Below, piece after piece: positions 44,568 to 55,243 of a stretch of 64,000 nucleotides of DNA. Under the pieces are notes generated by a model. The model did no database searches, was not told the DNA's origin, and saw nothing but the letters and a program-made list of their open reading frames with translations. The DNA comes from Janthinobacterium rivuli (GTDB lineage: Bacteria > Pseudomonadota > Gammaproteobacteria > Burkholderiales > Burkholderiaceae_D). Location of the stretch: the NCBI RefSeq assembly GCF_029690045.1, contig NZ_CP121464.1, forward strand, positions 4,216,001 to 4,280,000, read 5' to 3'. Made by a program: the position numbers and the translations under genes. How positions within the stretch are numbered: the stretch's first letter is position 1; each line of letters starts with the position of its first letter.

Positions 44568-44910
44568 GTGTGACTCCTGATGAGAATGATTGTGCGCGCA
44601 AGTGTGCGCAACACGGCTGCCATGCCGATTCTAGCAGCACAGCTGGCGCAGCACCTGCCGCGCGCCGAGCGTGCACGAAACGGCGCAGCATCAGATAATG
44701 CCATAGGGCAATTGCATTCATATGCACGGATACAGGGCGAATTAGGCCTCAATTCATGCGGTCGCCCGCCAGCGCCGCGCGCAGGCATTTCAGCGCCGTT
44801 TTTTTGCAGGCCATCCCGCCAAAACCACGGCTGGTCGCATCTGCATGGCGCGCCGGCCCGCGCCTGGCTACAGTGCATGCATACCCACCCGCCACCCGAA
44901 AGGAACCATC
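44568..44910. other. gene-free stretch between divergent genes
   Basis: No convincing gene on either strand in 343 bases. A weak Fur-like sequence (TGAGAATGATTGTGC) at 44580-44594 overlaps the leader of the 44567 gene. A possible plus-strand -10 (TACAGT) lies at 44870-44875 before the small gene at 44911. Confidence 0.4.
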
Positions 44911-45147
44911 ATGAAAACGCTGAAAAACATGGAAGCCATCTTTACCGTCGCCGTCGCCATCGCCTGCGGCGCCAGCTACGTCAGCTTCATGCAGCCATCG
45001 GCTGCCAAAGCGACTGATGTGGCGCAAGCGAGCGCCATCCCCGTCGTCGTCGTCAGCGCCAAGCGCCTGACGGAACAGGAAAAGAAAATCTCGCTGATCG
45101 AAGAACGGCAAGCCTTGCTGGGCAACGCCACCGCCAGCACCCTGTGA
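44911..45147 (+). CDS. small exported or membrane-anchored protein, 78 aa
   Basis: Starts MKTLKNMEAIFTVAVAIACGASYVSF with GAAAGGAA upstream; the hydrophobic stretch (residues about 8-26) is a signal or anchor. The mature part (AIPVVVVSAKRLTEQEKKISLIEERQALL) has one beta strand and a charged helix. Function unknown; envelope location is inferred. It lies just upstream of the promoter at 45252. Confidence 0.6.
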   Translation: MKTLKNMEAIFTVAVAIACGASYVSFMQPSAAKATDVAQASAIPVVVVSAKRLTEQEKKISLIEERQALLGNATASTL

Positions 45148-45251
45148 GCCAACGATGCTGACACCACGCCGCCTGGCGCCAATGTGAATTCCGCCGCGCC
45201 AGGCCGCCATTTGTATCCGCCACGGATACACGGACACACAGCATTGTGTCA

Positions 45252-45302
45252 ATTGTAATAAGTTGAATCAAAGGCGATAAATCGCCAGCAAGCGCCTATA
45301 GT
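45252..45302 (+). promoter_or_regulatory. promoter shared with the 28429 gene: ATTGTAATAAGTTG box and TATAGT -10
   Basis: Box at 45252-45265 and TATAGT at 45297-45302 followed by CCATTTCA, all repeated at 28329-28388. Upstream, a small hairpin (GTATCC-GCCAC-GGATAC) lies at 45212-45228. Confidence 0.6.
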
Positions 45303-45335
45303 CCATTTCACGCAATCACCGAAATGGAGCACATC

Positions 45336-46034
45336 ATGAAACCCATCACACTCTACGCAGCAGCCATGCTTGCCATCAGCACCGCGGCCTTCCTGCCCGC
45401 GCAAGCCATGGCACAGAATCAGCTCGGCGTCAGCATTGTCATCGGCAACGCGCCGCCTCCGCCACGGTTTGAAAGCGTGCCAGCGCCGCGCGCCGGCTAT
45501 GTCTGGGCGCCCGGCTACTGGAACTGGGATGGCCAGCGCCATGTCTGGAACAATGGTGAATGGTTGCGCGAACGGGGCGGCAACCACTACCGCCGCGCCG
45601 CCTGGATACAGGAGAACAACCGCTGGCGCCTGGACCGTGGCGGCTGGGTCGCCGCGCAAGTGCAGCCCGTGCGCTATGACGACATCCGCATCGCCCCGCC
45701 GCCACCGCGCCGCGAAGCCATCCCGCGCGCGCGCCACGGCTACGCCTGGGCGCCCGGCCACTGGGAATGGCGCGGCCAGCGCTACGCCTGGACGCCAGGC
45801 GTGTGGATCGCCGAACGCCCCGGCTACGTGTATGCGCCGCCCGCCTGGAACCAGCGCGATGGCCGCTGGCAGATGGAGCAAGGCCGCTGGTCGCCACGCG
45901 GCCCGAACGGTGACCGCGACCGCGACGGCATCCCCAACCGCTATGACCGCGACAATGGCAACCGCCACGACCGCGACGGCGACGGCATACCGAACCGCGA
46001 CGACCGCCGGCCCGACAACCCGCGCCGCAATTAA
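45336..46034 (+). CDS. exported YXWxxGxW-repeat protein with calcium-type DxDxDG tail, 232 aa
   Basis: Signal peptide ending near residue 26 (PAQAMAQ). Four tandem tryptophan repeats of the type [19 protein letters not shown] and [19 protein letters not shown] follow (BcpO-like YXWGXW family). The C-terminus carries repeated [12 protein letters not shown] motifs, which resemble thrombospondin type 3 calcium-binding repeats. ATG 45336 follows GGAG by 6 bases. Envelope protein, function unknown. It is controlled by the promoter shared with 28429 and ends at a strong hairpin. Confidence 0.75.
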   Translation: MKPITLYAAAMLAISTAAFLPAQAMAQNQLGVSIVIGNAPPPPRFESVPAPRAGYVWAPGYWNWDGQRHVWNNGEWLRERGGNHYRRAAWIQENNRWRLDRGGWVAAQVQPVRYDDIRIAPPPPRREAIPRARHGYAWAPGHWEWRGQRYAWTPGVWIAERPGYVYAPPAWNQRDGRWQMEQGRWSPRGPNGDRDRDGIPNRYDRDNGNRHDRDGDGIPNRDDRRPDNPRRN

Positions 46035-46051
46035 TACGCATCTGTAGTCAG

Positions 46052-46085
46052 GACAAGGCCACCCATCGCGGTGGCCTTGTCATTT
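46052..46085 (+). terminator. rho-independent terminator of the 45336 gene
   Basis: GACAAGGCCACC and GGTGGCCTTGTC form a 12-base perfect stem with a 6-base loop, followed by ATTTT. Confidence 0.8.
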
Positions 46086-46149
46086 TCCCGACACATCCGT
46101 GTATTAACATCGCGCGACGATCAATCACACTGCACGAGAAAGATTCACG

Positions 46150-47178
46150 ATGGCGATGGAAACTGCCGGTTTTACCTACGGCTCGGACACCTCGGGCCTG
46201 GTCTGGGGCTTCCTGTTTGGGCGCGAGCCGCAGCCGCTGGCGCTCGACTCGACGGCCGCGCTGGCCTGGCTGGCCGATGGCGCGGCGCGGCCGGCGCAGG
46301 AATTCGTCTGGCTGCATTTCAATCTGTCGCATGCGGCCAGCGAAAAATGGCTGATGACGCATACGCAGCTGGCCGACGAATTCTATGAAACCCTGCACCA
46401 GGGTTCGCGCTCGACGCGCATCGAGCAGGCGGAAAACACCCTGATCGCCGTGGTCAACGATGTGGTGCACAATTTCTCGTTCGAAGCGTCCGACATTTCC
46501 ACCATGTGGGCCAGCGTGGCGCAAAACCTCGTCATCACGGCGCGCCGCGCACCGTTGCAGTCGATCGAGCGCCTGCGCCAGGCCGTCATCAAGAACCACG
46601 AGCCGATCCGCTCGTCGGTGGAATTGCTGATCCATCTGCTGCGCGACCAGGCCGACGTGCTGGTCAACATCGTGCGCGACGCCGTGGCGCGGGTCGACGA
46701 TATCGAAGACCACTTGCTGGCCGGGCGCCTGGTGCCGAAACGCGCAGACCTGGGCGGCATGCGGCGCGTGCTGGTGCGGCTGCAGCGCCTGCTGGCACCG
46801 GAACCGGCCGCCCTGTTCCGCCTGCTGCAACGCCCGCCATCGTGGGTGTCGGAACTGGACAGCCTGGAGCTGCGCCAGTCGACGGAGGAGTTTTCCGTCG
46901 TGCTCAGCGATATGTCGTCCTTGCAGGAACGCATCAAGCTGCTGCAGGAGGAGATCGCCGCCAGCGTCAACGAGGAAAACAGCCGCAGCCTGTTCGTGCT
47001 GACCATCGTCACCGTGCTGGCCTTGCCGATCAATATCATCGCCGGCATGCTGGGCATGAATGTGGGGGGAATTCCGCTGGCCCAGCATCCGCAGGGCTTC
47101 TGGATCATCGTCGCCATCATCGTCACGTTCACAGTGGTGGCGGGATGGCTGGTGGTGCGCGTGCAACGCAATAGTTGA
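46150..47178 (+). CDS. zntB: ZntB-type zinc transporter (CorA family), 342 aa
   Basis: Long cytoplasmic N-terminal domain and two C-terminal membrane segments. The first ends with the GMN motif (GMLGMNVGGIPL), near residue 308, which marks the CorA/ZntB family. Residue spacing (the GGIPL loop) fits ZntB, a proton-driven zinc importer, rather than CorA magnesium channels. Starts at ATG 46150, single gene. Confidence 0.85.
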   Translation: MAMETAGFTYGSDTSGLVWGFLFGREPQPLALDSTAALAWLADGAARPAQEFVWLHFNLSHAASEKWLMTHTQLADEFYETLHQGSRSTRIEQAENTLIAVVNDVVHNFSFEASDISTMWASVAQNLVITARRAPLQSIERLRQAVIKNHEPIRSSVELLIHLLRDQADVLVNIVRDAVARVDDIEDHLLAGRLVPKRADLGGMRRVLVRLQRLLAPEPAALFRLLQRPPSWVSELDSLELRQSTEEFSVVLSDMSSLQERIKLLQEEIAASVNEENSRSLFVLTIVTVLALPINIIAGMLGMNVGGIPLAQHPQGFWIIVAIIVTFTVVAGWLVVRVQRNS

Positions 47179-47241
47179 CTATCGGAAACACGGCCTGGCA
47201 GGCGAACGGCAGGCACCGTCCGCCGTCACTGCTTGCTGCGC

Positions 47242-47670
47242 TTAGCGGTGGTATTCGCCAGCCCGTTCAGGCTGATAGACGATTTCCTCGATCTTGACCT
47301 TCACCACGCCGCCCGGCATGGGCCAGGCGATGCTGTCGCCAACGGACAGGCCCAGCAGCGCGCTGCCGACGGGCGCCAGCACGGAAATGCGGTCGGCCTG
47401 GCCTTCCACATCCTTCGGATACACGAGCGTCAGGCAGAATTCTTCCTTGTTTTCCACCGTGAAGCGCACGGTGGAATTCATCGTCACGACGGTCGGGGGA
47501 ATCTCTTGCGGCTCGAGCACCTCGGCGCGGCCCAGCTCGTCGAGCAAGGCGGCCTTGTCCGGCGATAAGTTATTACCCAAGGCATACAACAACGCTTCCA
47601 GTCGTTCCAGGTCTTGTGACGACAAAATAATTTTTGGTTTTTTTTCCAAGATATCCTCACTATTGATCAT
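47242..47670 (-). CDS. rnk: Rnk-type GreA/GreB-like regulator of nucleoside diphosphate kinase, 142 aa
   Basis: Short helical N-terminus followed by the GreA/GreB C-terminal FKBP-like domain (ISVLAPVGSALLGLSVGDSIAWPMPGG), the arrangement of Rnk, which binds RNA polymerase without cleavage-inducing coiled coil. MINSEDILEKK at 47670 is taken as start; the frame is open farther upstream without a start signal. Confidence 0.8.
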   Translation of the reverse strand: MINSEDILEKKPKIILSSQDLERLEALLYALGNNLSPDKAALLDELGRAEVLEPQEIPPTVVTMNSTVRFTVENKEEFCLTLVYPKDVEGQADRISVLAPVGSALLGLSVGDSIAWPMPGGVVKVKIEEIVYQPERAGEYHR

Positions 47671-48238
47671 TAGGGCGACGTCCGGTTTTGCTGGCGGCAT
47701 CTTGCGTGGCCGCGCGAGACAAAACAAACAGCATCAGAACGTCCATCATCAGCGGATTATGGACGAACTCGCGGAGCAAGGCCATAGCGTTCTCGCATTC
47801 TCCATTAAAATTTATTAAAATCAATGACTTGCAATGGACGATACGGACAAAAAGTTAATCCGCGCCCGGATATCTTGGGATACTGAAGTTATTCTTCATG
47901 GCATTTTGTTTACTGTCAGCATGTTTTTAGAGAAAAAACCGGTGGGCAAAAAAAGGATTAAAATTCAGCCAGCATTATTATTAGAAAGACACGCCCTGCC
48001 TTTTCCGCCTGTTTTGTCGCCTTGCCTGCTGCCACCGGTCCGCCGCATGCACACAAAATTGCCGCGCGCACTGTACTTTCACGCTGCAAAATGACAATAT
48101 GTCGGCCTTAGCAACACTTGGCAACACGTTGAGAGTTCCGGCTCACTTCGGTTTTCATCAGACTGGAACGCAAAGTATGGCAGGGCGAGGCGGGATCACA
48201 CGGGGCGGCGGCAAGCGGGGCCGGCAGGAGGGAGCGTC
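47671..48238. other. 568-base stretch without a supported gene
   Basis: AT-rich between 47780 and 48000, then GC-rich. An 86-codon plus-strand frame at 47834-48094 has no ribosome-binding site and no recognisable protein features, so it is not called. The stretch must contain the promoters for the rnk gene and the GGDEF-EAL gene. Confidence 0.5.
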
Positions 48239-50131
48239 ATGATGACGCCATTAATGCTGCCGTCGGTGCAATTGCGCGGCGACCGGATTGCCCGGCTGAA
48301 CTTGCTGGCCGCGGCGGCCATGCTGGCCATGGCCAGCCTGCTGCTGATCCTCTTCCAGCTGTTTGCCCTCCAGGCATCCTTGCAGCGTAACTTGAAAATT
48401 CAGGCCGACATGCTGGCGCCCGCCGCCAGCCAGGCCATGCGCCAGGACAATCGTCTTGCGGCGCAACAACTGCTCGCCTCCCTCGCCGCCGCCCCGCATG
48501 TCCGGCAAGCAATACTTTACAGTCCCTATGGCACGCCATTTGCCCGCTACGCGCGCAGCAGCAACGATGCCGTGCCGGCGGCGCCGCGCAACGGCCTGCA
48601 CCTCGATTACCTGGACGGCAGCGCCGCCGTCTTGACGGCCTTGCCCGGCGGCGGCGCGCTGTACCTGCGCGCCAGCCTGGCGCCGCTGTACGCCAGCCTG
48701 GCGCAATTTGCCGCCTTCACCCTGCTCGTCTGCCTGTGCGCGTTCGGCCTGACGGTCCTGATGGTGCGCCGCACGCGCACGGCCGCCCAGCATGCGGAAA
48801 GCCATTTGCACTATCTGGCCCACGTCGACCCGGTCACGCAGCTGCCGAACCGCCATGAATTCAACGATGCCCTGGCCTACGCGCTGGCGCGCGCCGACCG
48901 CCAGGACAGCAGCGTGGGCCTGCTGCTGCTGGATCTGGATAACTTCAAGGTCGTCAACGATACGCTGGGCCACCACTGCGGTGACCAGCTGCTCAAGCTC
49001 GTATCCGAACGCCTGGTGGCCATCCTGCGCGGCACCGACATCATCTGCCGCATCGGCGGCGATGAATTCGTCGTCATCGTCGAACCGGCCGACGACGCCT
49101 CGGAAATGGCCAGCGTGGCGCGCAAGATCCTGACCGTGCTGGCCGCGCCGTTCGACCTCGAAGGCCACCAGCTGTATGTCAGCGCCAGCATCGGCGTGAG
49201 CCTGTATCCGTTCGACGCGCAGGACGTGGCCACCCTGACGCGCAATGCCGATACGGCCATGTACCACGCCAAGCACCAGGGCAAAAACCGCTACGCCGTC
49301 TTCAAGGCCGAAATGGAGTTGCGCGCGCAGCGCCGCCTGCGCATGGAAGCGAACCTGCGCCGCGCCCTGCAAAACGAGGAACTGTATTTGCACTACCAGC
49401 CGCAGATCGACTTGCGCAGCGGGCGCATCGTCGGCGTGGAAGCGCTGATACGCTGGAACTGCCGCGACATGGGCCAGTTGAGCCCCGCCGAATTCATCCC
49501 CGTGGCCGAGGAAAGCGGCATCATCGTCGACCTGGGACGCTGGGTGCTGCAAAGCGCCTGCCGCCAGGCGGCCCTGTGGTGCAAGGCGGGCCTGCTCGAT
49601 TCGCTCGAGCACGTGGCCGTCAACCTGTCGGCCTGCCAGGCGCGCGACCCGGGCCTGATGGACGATATCCGCGCCATCCTCGACGAAACGCAGCTGCCGC
49701 ATGGCTTGCTGGAGCTGGAAATCACGGAAGGCGTCCTGATGGACAATGTCCACGCCAACGTGGAATTGATGCGGCGCCTGCAGGAAGCGGGCATCCACCT
49801 GTCGATCGACGATTTCGGCACCGGCTATTCGTCGATGTCGTACCTGAAGCGCCTGCCCATCGACCAGCTGAAAATCGACCGCAGCTTCGTGCACGACCTG
49901 CCCGGCGAGGGTGAAGCCATCGTCACGGCCATCATCGCCATGGCGCACAGCCTGCACCTGAAAGTGGTGGCCGAAGGGGTGGAAACTTTGCAGCAGGTGG
50001 AGTTTTTGAGAAAAGCCGGCTGCGACAACGTGCAGGGCTTTTTCTTCGCGCGCCCGATGACGGCGGCGCAGCTGACGGCATTGCTGCTGGAGCGGCGCGA
50101 CTGGAGTACGCGCACGATTTTGCCGGCTTGA
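48239..50131 (+). CDS. GGDEF-EAL cyclic-di-GMP enzyme with membrane-anchored sensor, 630 aa
   Basis: Two membrane segments (about 20-43 and 160-180) enclose a periplasmic sensor domain. GGDEF near residue 276 is intact, and an EAL domain begins with VEALIRW near residue 402. Catalytic residues of both domains look present, for example EITEG, DDFGTGYSS and KIDRSF in EAL. It may therefore make or break cyclic di-GMP. GGAGGGAG precedes ATG 48239. Confidence 0.88.
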   Translation: MMTPLMLPSVQLRGDRIARLNLLAAAAMLAMASLLLILFQLFALQASLQRNLKIQADMLAPAASQAMRQDNRLAAQQLLASLAAAPHVRQAILYSPYGTPFARYARSSNDAVPAAPRNGLHLDYLDGSAAVLTALPGGGALYLRASLAPLYASLAQFAAFTLLVCLCAFGLTVLMVRRTRTAAQHAESHLHYLAHVDPVTQLPNRHEFNDALAYALARADRQDSSVGLLLLDLDNFKVVNDTLGHHCGDQLLKLVSERLVAILRGTDIICRIGGDEFVVIVEPADDASEMASVARKILTVLAAPFDLEGHQLYVSASIGVSLYPFDAQDVATLTRNADTAMYHAKHQGKNRYAVFKAEMELRAQRRLRMEANLRRALQNEELYLHYQPQIDLRSGRIVGVEALIRWNCRDMGQLSPAEFIPVAEESGIIVDLGRWVLQSACRQAALWCKAGLLDSLEHVAVNLSACQARDPGLMDDIRAILDETQLPHGLLELEITEGVLMDNVHANVELMRRLQEAGIHLSIDDFGTGYSSMSYLKRLPIDQLKIDRSFVHDLPGEGEAIVTAIIAMAHSLHLKVVAEGVETLQQVEFLRKAGCDNVQGFFFARPMTAAQLTALLLERRDWSTRTILPA

Positions 50132-50146
50132 GTTGGTGCCAACGAT

Positions 50147-50255
50147 GGTGTCGGATTACGGCCGTTGGCCTAATCCGACCTACGCCATGAACAGGTAGGT
50201 CGGCGTAGGTCGGATTAGCGGGGCCGCCGAGGCGCGCAGCGCGTAATCCGACACC
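50147..50255. repeat. cluster of extragenic inverted repeats, GTCGGATTA family
   Basis: Outer arms GGTGTCGGATTACG (50147-50160) and CGTAATCCGACACC (50242-50255) are perfectly complementary. Inside are further TAATCCGACCTACG and GTAGGTCGGATTA copies. It separates the convergent GGDEF-EAL and prfC genes; REP-like. Confidence 0.75.
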
Positions 50256-50266
50256 ACTACGCTACA

Positions 50267-51955
50267 TCAAGCCAATTTCGCCGAATGCTCGCGCGTCGCG
50301 TGGAACGTCAATTTCGGCCAGCGCTCTTCCGTCAGGCGCAGGTTCACGCCCGACGTGGCCAGGTAAGCCATGTTGCCGGCCGCATCGTAGGCCACGTTGT
50401 GGCCCAGCGCATTTTCGAAATCCTGCAGGATGCGCTTGTCGTCGCAGCTGACCCAGCGCGCGCTGCTGATGCTGGTGCCTTCGAACACGGCGTCGACGCC
50501 ATATTCGTTGAGCAAGCGGCTGGCCACCACCTCGAACTGCAGCACGCCGACGGCGCCCAGTACCAGTTCGCCGCCCTGCACCGGCTTGAAGACCTGCACC
50601 GCGCCCTCTTCGCCCAGCTGCTGCAAGCCCTTGTGCAACTGCTTGATTTTCAGGGGATTACGGATGCGCACGGAGCGGAAGAAGTCCGGCGCGAAGTACG
50701 GAATGCCCGTGAAGGTCAGCATCTCGCCTTCGGAAAAACTGTCGCCGATCTGCATGTTGCCGTGGTTTGGCAAGCCGATGATGTCGCCCGCGTACGCCTC
50801 TTCCACCTGTTCGCGCGACGATGCCATGAAGGTCACCACGTTCGACACCTTGATCTCGCGCCCCAGGCGCAAATGCTTGACCTTCATGCCGCGCTCGAAA
50901 CGTCCCGAGCACACGCGCAAAAAGGCGATGCGGTCGCGGTGGGCCGGGTCCATGTTGGCCTGGATCTTGAAGACGAAACCGGTAAATGGCTGCTCGGACG
51001 GGGCCACCGAACGCACGGTCGCGTCGCGCTCGCGCGGCGCCGGCGCCCAGTCGACCAGCGCGGACAGAATCTCGCGCACGCCGAAGTTGTTGATGGCCGA
51101 ACCGAAGAACACAGGCGTCTGCACGCCGGACAGGAATTCTTCGAGGTTGAACGGGTTCGACGCGCCATGCACCAGTTCCACTTCCATGCGCAGCTGATCC
51201 ATCTCGAGCGGGAACATCTCCTGCAGGCGCGGGTTGTCGATGCCCTTGATGATTTCAAAGGCGCCGTCGGCCTTCTCTTCGCCAGCCTTGAACAGCATGA
51301 TCTCGTCGTTCAGCAGGTGGTACACGCCGCGGAAGTTCTTGCCCATGCCGATAGGCCAGGTGACGGGCGCGCATTGAATCTTCAGCACCGATTCGAGTTC
51401 GTCGAGCAGATCCAGCGGATCGCGCGTCTCGCGGTCCATCTTGTTCATGAAGGTGACGATCGGCGTATTGCGCATGCGGCACACGGCCAGCAGCTTGATC
51501 GTCTGCGCTTCCACGCCCTTGGCTGCATCGATCACCATCAGCGCCGAGTCGACCGCCGTCAGCACGCGGTAGGTATCTTCCGAGAAGTCCTGGTGACCCG
51601 GGGTGTCGAGCAGGTTGACGACGTGGTCGCGGAATTCGAACTGCATCACCGAGGAAGCGACGGAAATGCCGCGCTGCTTCTCGATCTCCATCCAGTCCGA
51701 CGTCGCGTGACGGCCCGATTTACGCGCCTTGACGGTACCGGCCATCTGGATCGCTCCCGAGAACAGCAGCAGTTTTTCCGTCAAGGTGGTTTTACCGGCA
51801 TCCGGGTGGGAAATGATGCCGAAGGTGCGGCGGCGCTGCACTTCGCGCGCGATCACGGCCGGCGCCTTGCTGCTCACTGACGCTGCGGCGCTGTCCGCAT
51901 TGTCGCTGGAATCGGGGGTGTTGATGTCGTTCTCGTTGGCCATATTGGTGACCAT
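50267..51955 (-). CDS. prfC: peptide chain release factor 3, 562 aa
   Basis: Translational GTPase with G1 [10 protein letters not shown] near residue 55, G3 DTPGH, G4 NKMD and the RF3-specific domains. RF3 recycles RF1/RF2 after peptide release. ATG 51955 is preferred because GAGGG lies 7 bases upstream; MANEND at 51943 is possible. The extra N-terminal 40 residues (Asp/Ser/Ala-rich) before the GTPase domain are longer than in E. coli. Divergent from the chemoreceptor gene. Confidence 0.93.
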   Translation of the reverse strand: MVTNMANENDINTPDSSDNADSAAASVSSKAPAVIAREVQRRRTFGIISHPDAGKTTLTEKLLLFSGAIQMAGTVKARKSGRHATSDWMEIEKQRGISVASSVMQFEFRDHVVNLLDTPGHQDFSEDTYRVLTAVDSALMVIDAAKGVEAQTIKLLAVCRMRNTPIVTFMNKMDRETRDPLDLLDELESVLKIQCAPVTWPIGMGKNFRGVYHLLNDEIMLFKAGEEKADGAFEIIKGIDNPRLQEMFPLEMDQLRMEVELVHGASNPFNLEEFLSGVQTPVFFGSAINNFGVREILSALVDWAPAPRERDATVRSVAPSEQPFTGFVFKIQANMDPAHRDRIAFLRVCSGRFERGMKVKHLRLGREIKVSNVVTFMASSREQVEEAYAGDIIGLPNHGNMQIGDSFSEGEMLTFTGIPYFAPDFFRSVRIRNPLKIKQLHKGLQQLGEEGAVQVFKPVQGGELVLGAVGVLQFEVVASRLLNEYGVDAVFEGTSISSARWVSCDDKRILQDFENALGHNVAYDAAGNMAYLATSGVNLRLTEERWPKLTFHATREHSAKLA

Positions 51956-52117
51956 AATATGGCCCTCGCAAAAAACCCTCGATTTTACAGAAGGATCGGC
52001 CTTCCGTGTGAACTGCTTCACTCTGGCGAACGGCAAAATTGGCCACTTCATCAAGGGGTCACAATCCGCAGGCAACATTGCACTGCAGAAATGTTGTCAC
52101 CCTACCCTGGAAACCCG

Positions 52118-54175
52118 ATGAAAATGCTCCTCACCCCCGCCATCCGACTCATGCAGCGCCTGCGCCTGCTGCCCAAATTCATGCTTGTCTGCCTGGTCTT
52201 TTTGCTGCCTTTGGTGCTGGCGACCACCCTGCTGATCTCGGAGCTGGGCAAGTCGCTGGCCCAGGCGCAGGATGCACAGCGGGGCGTGGCCTATGTGCAC
52301 CAGCTGCAAGAAGGCACGCGCCTGCTGCAGCAGCGGCGCGGCCTCGAACACTTGCGCCTGAGCGGCAAGGCGGGCATGGACAACACGGCCGCCAATGCAC
52401 GCATCACGGCCACGCTGGCCGCCCTGGCGCGCTTGCCGGCGGGCGCCGACCTGCCCCAGGCGGCCGAGCTGAGCAAGCAGTGGCAAGCCCTGCTGGGCCG
52501 ACAGACGGGCCTCGCGGCGCGTGACAGCTACGCGGCGCACACGGCGCTGTTGCGCCAGGCAGCCAAACTGGGCCAGCTGGTGGCCGACCGTTCGCACCTG
52601 AGCCTGGACCCGGACGCGGGCGCCAACCACCTGAGCGCAGTCTTCACGGCCACCCTGCCCGACCTGGCCGAAAGCCTGTCGGACATCGCCGGGCGCGGCG
52701 CCGCCTACATCGACACGGGCCTGTTCGAGGCGAATGAAGATCAACTCGTCAACGCCAACGCCCTGATCGCGCGCCACGAACTGGAACGCCTGCCGGCCCG
52801 CTTTGACGAAATCATCGCCGCCAAGCCGGCCTTGCGCGCCAGCCTGCTGCCGTCCCTGAAAGCCGTGCCGGCCGCGCTGGCCTTCCTCGAACGCACGAAA
52901 AACGAAGTGACGAATTCCTACGACCAGACCTCGGGCGCGCAATTCCACGCGGCCGGCATGCAGGCGATCGACGCCCTGCACGCGCTCTCGGGCGCGTCGG
53001 CCACCGCGCTGGACGGATTGCTGGCGCAGCGCATCGCCCGCGACGAGGCGCGCCGCGCCCTGATCCTGGCCGCCATGCTGCTGGTGCTGCTGGCCGCCGC
53101 CTACCTGTGCGCGGGCTTCTATGCCGCCTTCGCGCGCGACGTGAAGCAATTGCGCGTGGCCGTCGGCGCGGCAGCGGCGGGCGACCTGTCGCAGCGCATC
53201 ACCTCGCAGGCGCACGATGAAATCGGCGACCTGGTGCGCGACTTCGGCGCCATGACGCATGGCCTGGCCACGCTGGTGCAGGAAATCCGCGGCGGCGCGG
53301 CCGTCATCGCGGCCGCCGGCGCCGACATCGCCCAGGGCAACGCGGCCCTGTCCGGCCATACGGCCACGCAGGCGGACGCACTGGGCGCCACCGTCGACTC
53401 GATGCGCGAGCTGACGGCCACCGTCGGCCGCAACGAAGCCCACGTAGGACAGGGCCGCACCCTGGTGGCGACGGCGGCCGACGTGGCACTGCGCGGCGGG
53501 CAAACCGTGGGCGCCGTGGTCGACACCATGGCCTCGATCAAGGCCAGCTCGCACAAGATCGTCGACATCATCGGTGTCATCAACGGCATCGCCTTCCAGA
53601 CGAATATCCTGGCCCTGAACGCCGCCGTCGAAGCGGCCAGAGCCGGCGAGCAGGGGCGCGGCTTCGCCGTGGTCGCCTCCGAGGTGCGCAGCCTGGCGCA
53701 GCGCTCGAACGAGGCGGCGCTGGAAATCAAGCGCCTGATCGGCGATTCGGTCGCCACCGTCGATGCAGGCGGCGACCTCGTCAATGCCGCCGGCAACACC
53801 ATGCGGCAAGTCGTCGACGCCGTGCAGCAGGTGGCCGTCGTCATCGGGCGCATCAGCAGCGCCGGCGCCGAGCAGAATGGCGAGATCGCCCGCATCAACC
53901 AGGCGCTGGCGCAAATTGACGACATGACGCGCCAGAACGCGGGCCTGGTCGACGAGGCGCGCGCCGGTTCGCAGCGCCTGCACCAGGAAGGCGAGGCGCT
54001 GACGCAGGCCGTCAGCCGCTTCCGCCTGGGGGAGCACGAGGCGCCAAACCCACGCCAGGCACCGGCCGCGACCGTGCGCGACGGCCTGCCCAGCGTGCGG
54101 CCGGCCGGCCTGTGGAGCGCCAATAAACCGCGCGTCATATCACAAAATCGCGCGGAACGGCGCAAGGTTAGCTAG
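52118..54175 (+). CDS. methyl-accepting chemotaxis protein, 685 aa
   Basis: Membrane segments near residues 21-41 and 312-336 enclose a roughly 270-residue helical ligand domain resembling nitrate/nitrite-sensor (NIT)-type modules. HAMP follows (about 337-390), then the signalling domain with the highly conserved tip [34 protein letters not shown] near residues 488-522. It has no C-terminal CheR-binding pentapeptide. Single gene. Confidence 0.9.
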   Translation: MKMLLTPAIRLMQRLRLLPKFMLVCLVFLLPLVLATTLLISELGKSLAQAQDAQRGVAYVHQLQEGTRLLQQRRGLEHLRLSGKAGMDNTAANARITATLAALARLPAGADLPQAAELSKQWQALLGRQTGLAARDSYAAHTALLRQAAKLGQLVADRSHLSLDPDAGANHLSAVFTATLPDLAESLSDIAGRGAAYIDTGLFEANEDQLVNANALIARHELERLPARFDEIIAAKPALRASLLPSLKAVPAALAFLERTKNEVTNSYDQTSGAQFHAAGMQAIDALHALSGASATALDGLLAQRIARDEARRALILAAMLLVLLAAAYLCAGFYAAFARDVKQLRVAVGAAAAGDLSQRITSQAHDEIGDLVRDFGAMTHGLATLVQEIRGGAAVIAAAGADIAQGNAALSGHTATQADALGATVDSMRELTATVGRNEAHVGQGRTLVATAADVALRGGQTVGAVVDTMASIKASSHKIVDIIGVINGIAFQTNILALNAAVEAARAGEQGRGFAVVASEVRSLAQRSNEAALEIKRLIGDSVATVDAGGDLVNAAGNTMRQVVDAVQQVAVVIGRISSAGAEQNGEIARINQALAQIDDMTRQNAGLVDEARAGSQRLHQEGEALTQAVSRFRLGEHEAPNPRQAPAATVRDGLPSVRPAGLWSANKPRVISQNRAERRKVS

Positions 54176-54400
54176 TCAAAAGTGTGCACGTAGGACAAGG
54201 ACTACAATTTCGCCTCAAAAGAGACTACAAGGTGGCGACTGCTAATCTTATGTTCGCCACTTACATAAGCTTTTAAAGTAGCTACATCGCGATCTGCACC
54301 GCGCGGTTGAAAAAAACACCGTTACCACATGGAGACGAGAATTTTTTTGACCAGCAACGCGGCAGTCGCACTCCGATGTAAAAAGCCTGTGAGGAATACT

Positions 54401-55210
54401 ATGAGCCATACTCAACTTATCGCCCCGGTCCAGAAGAACCAGTTGCTGCCGCGCGCCATGCCGGCGGCCGGTCGGGAAATCAAGCTTGCGTCGCGGGTTA
54501 GTCTCAGCAGTGCACAACAGAATGAATTGCTGGCCGCCCTGCCGCGCGCCGCCCTCGAATCGCTGTTCGAAGACTTGGAACTGGTGGAACTGCCTTTCGG
54601 CAAGGAATTGTATGCCTACGGTAACAACCTGGAATACAGCTACTTTCCTACCACCGCCATCATTTCCCTGCTGTATGTAATGGAAGACGGCGCGACGACG
54701 GAAATCGCCGTCGTCGGCCATGAAGGCGTGGCTGGTGCCTCGCTGCTGGCGGGCGAACGCGCCATGTGCACGGCCGTCGTGCAAAGCGCCGGCTACGGCT
54801 ACCGCCTGAAAACGCAAAGCTTGCGCGATGCTTTCAATCAAGGCGGCGCCCTGCCCCAGTTGCTGATGCGCTACACCAACGCCCTGTTTGCGCAAATGGC
54901 GCAGAACGCCGTCGGCGGCCGCCACAGCTCGATCGAGCAAAAGCTGTGCCGCTGGCTGCTGGACCGCCTGGACCGTTCGCCATCGAACGAATTGAAGGTC
55001 ACGCAAGAGCTGATTTCCATCATGCTGGGCGTGCGCCGCGAAAGCATCACGGCCGCCGCCGGCAAGCTGCAGGAAGAAGGCTTGATCCACTATCGCCGCG
55101 GCAATATCACGGTGCTGGACCGCGCCGGCCTGGAATGCTATGCGGGCGAATGCTACAAGGTCGCCAAGACGGAATACGACCGCTTGCTGCGCGACGTATC
55201 GCGCTGCTGA
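54401..55210 (+). CDS. Crp/Fnr-family transcriptional regulator, 269 aa
   Basis: Cyclic-nucleotide-binding-like domain (about 30-150) without the canonical cAMP-contact Arg/Ser pattern, and a C-terminal Crp winged helix (VTQELISIMLGVRRESITAAAGKLQEEGLIHYRRG). GAGGA lies 6 bases before ATG 54401. Convergent with the sensor kinase gene. Probably redox- or energy-linked; target unknown. Confidence 0.85.
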   Translation: MSHTQLIAPVQKNQLLPRAMPAAGREIKLASRVSLSSAQQNELLAALPRAALESLFEDLELVELPFGKELYAYGNNLEYSYFPTTAIISLLYVMEDGATTEIAVVGHEGVAGASLLAGERAMCTAVVQSAGYGYRLKTQSLRDAFNQGGALPQLLMRYTNALFAQMAQNAVGGRHSSIEQKLCRWLLDRLDRSPSNELKVTQELISIMLGVRRESITAAAGKLQEEGLIHYRRGNITVLDRAGLECYAGECYKVAKTEYDRLLRDVSRC

Positions 55211-55243
55211 TACCTGATACGCTGCTGATCAGGCAAGATAGAC

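Noticed and set aside
44580..44594. Fur-like sequence TGAGAATGATTGTGC upstream of the zinc-ribbon gene
   Set aside because: Only the left half-site is good; the right half fits 4 of 7 positions.
47834..48094. 86-codon plus-strand frame between rnk and the GGDEF-EAL gene
   Set aside because: No ribosome-binding site, no recognisable domain and a low-complexity Pro/Leu-rich end; base composition changes abruptly inside it.
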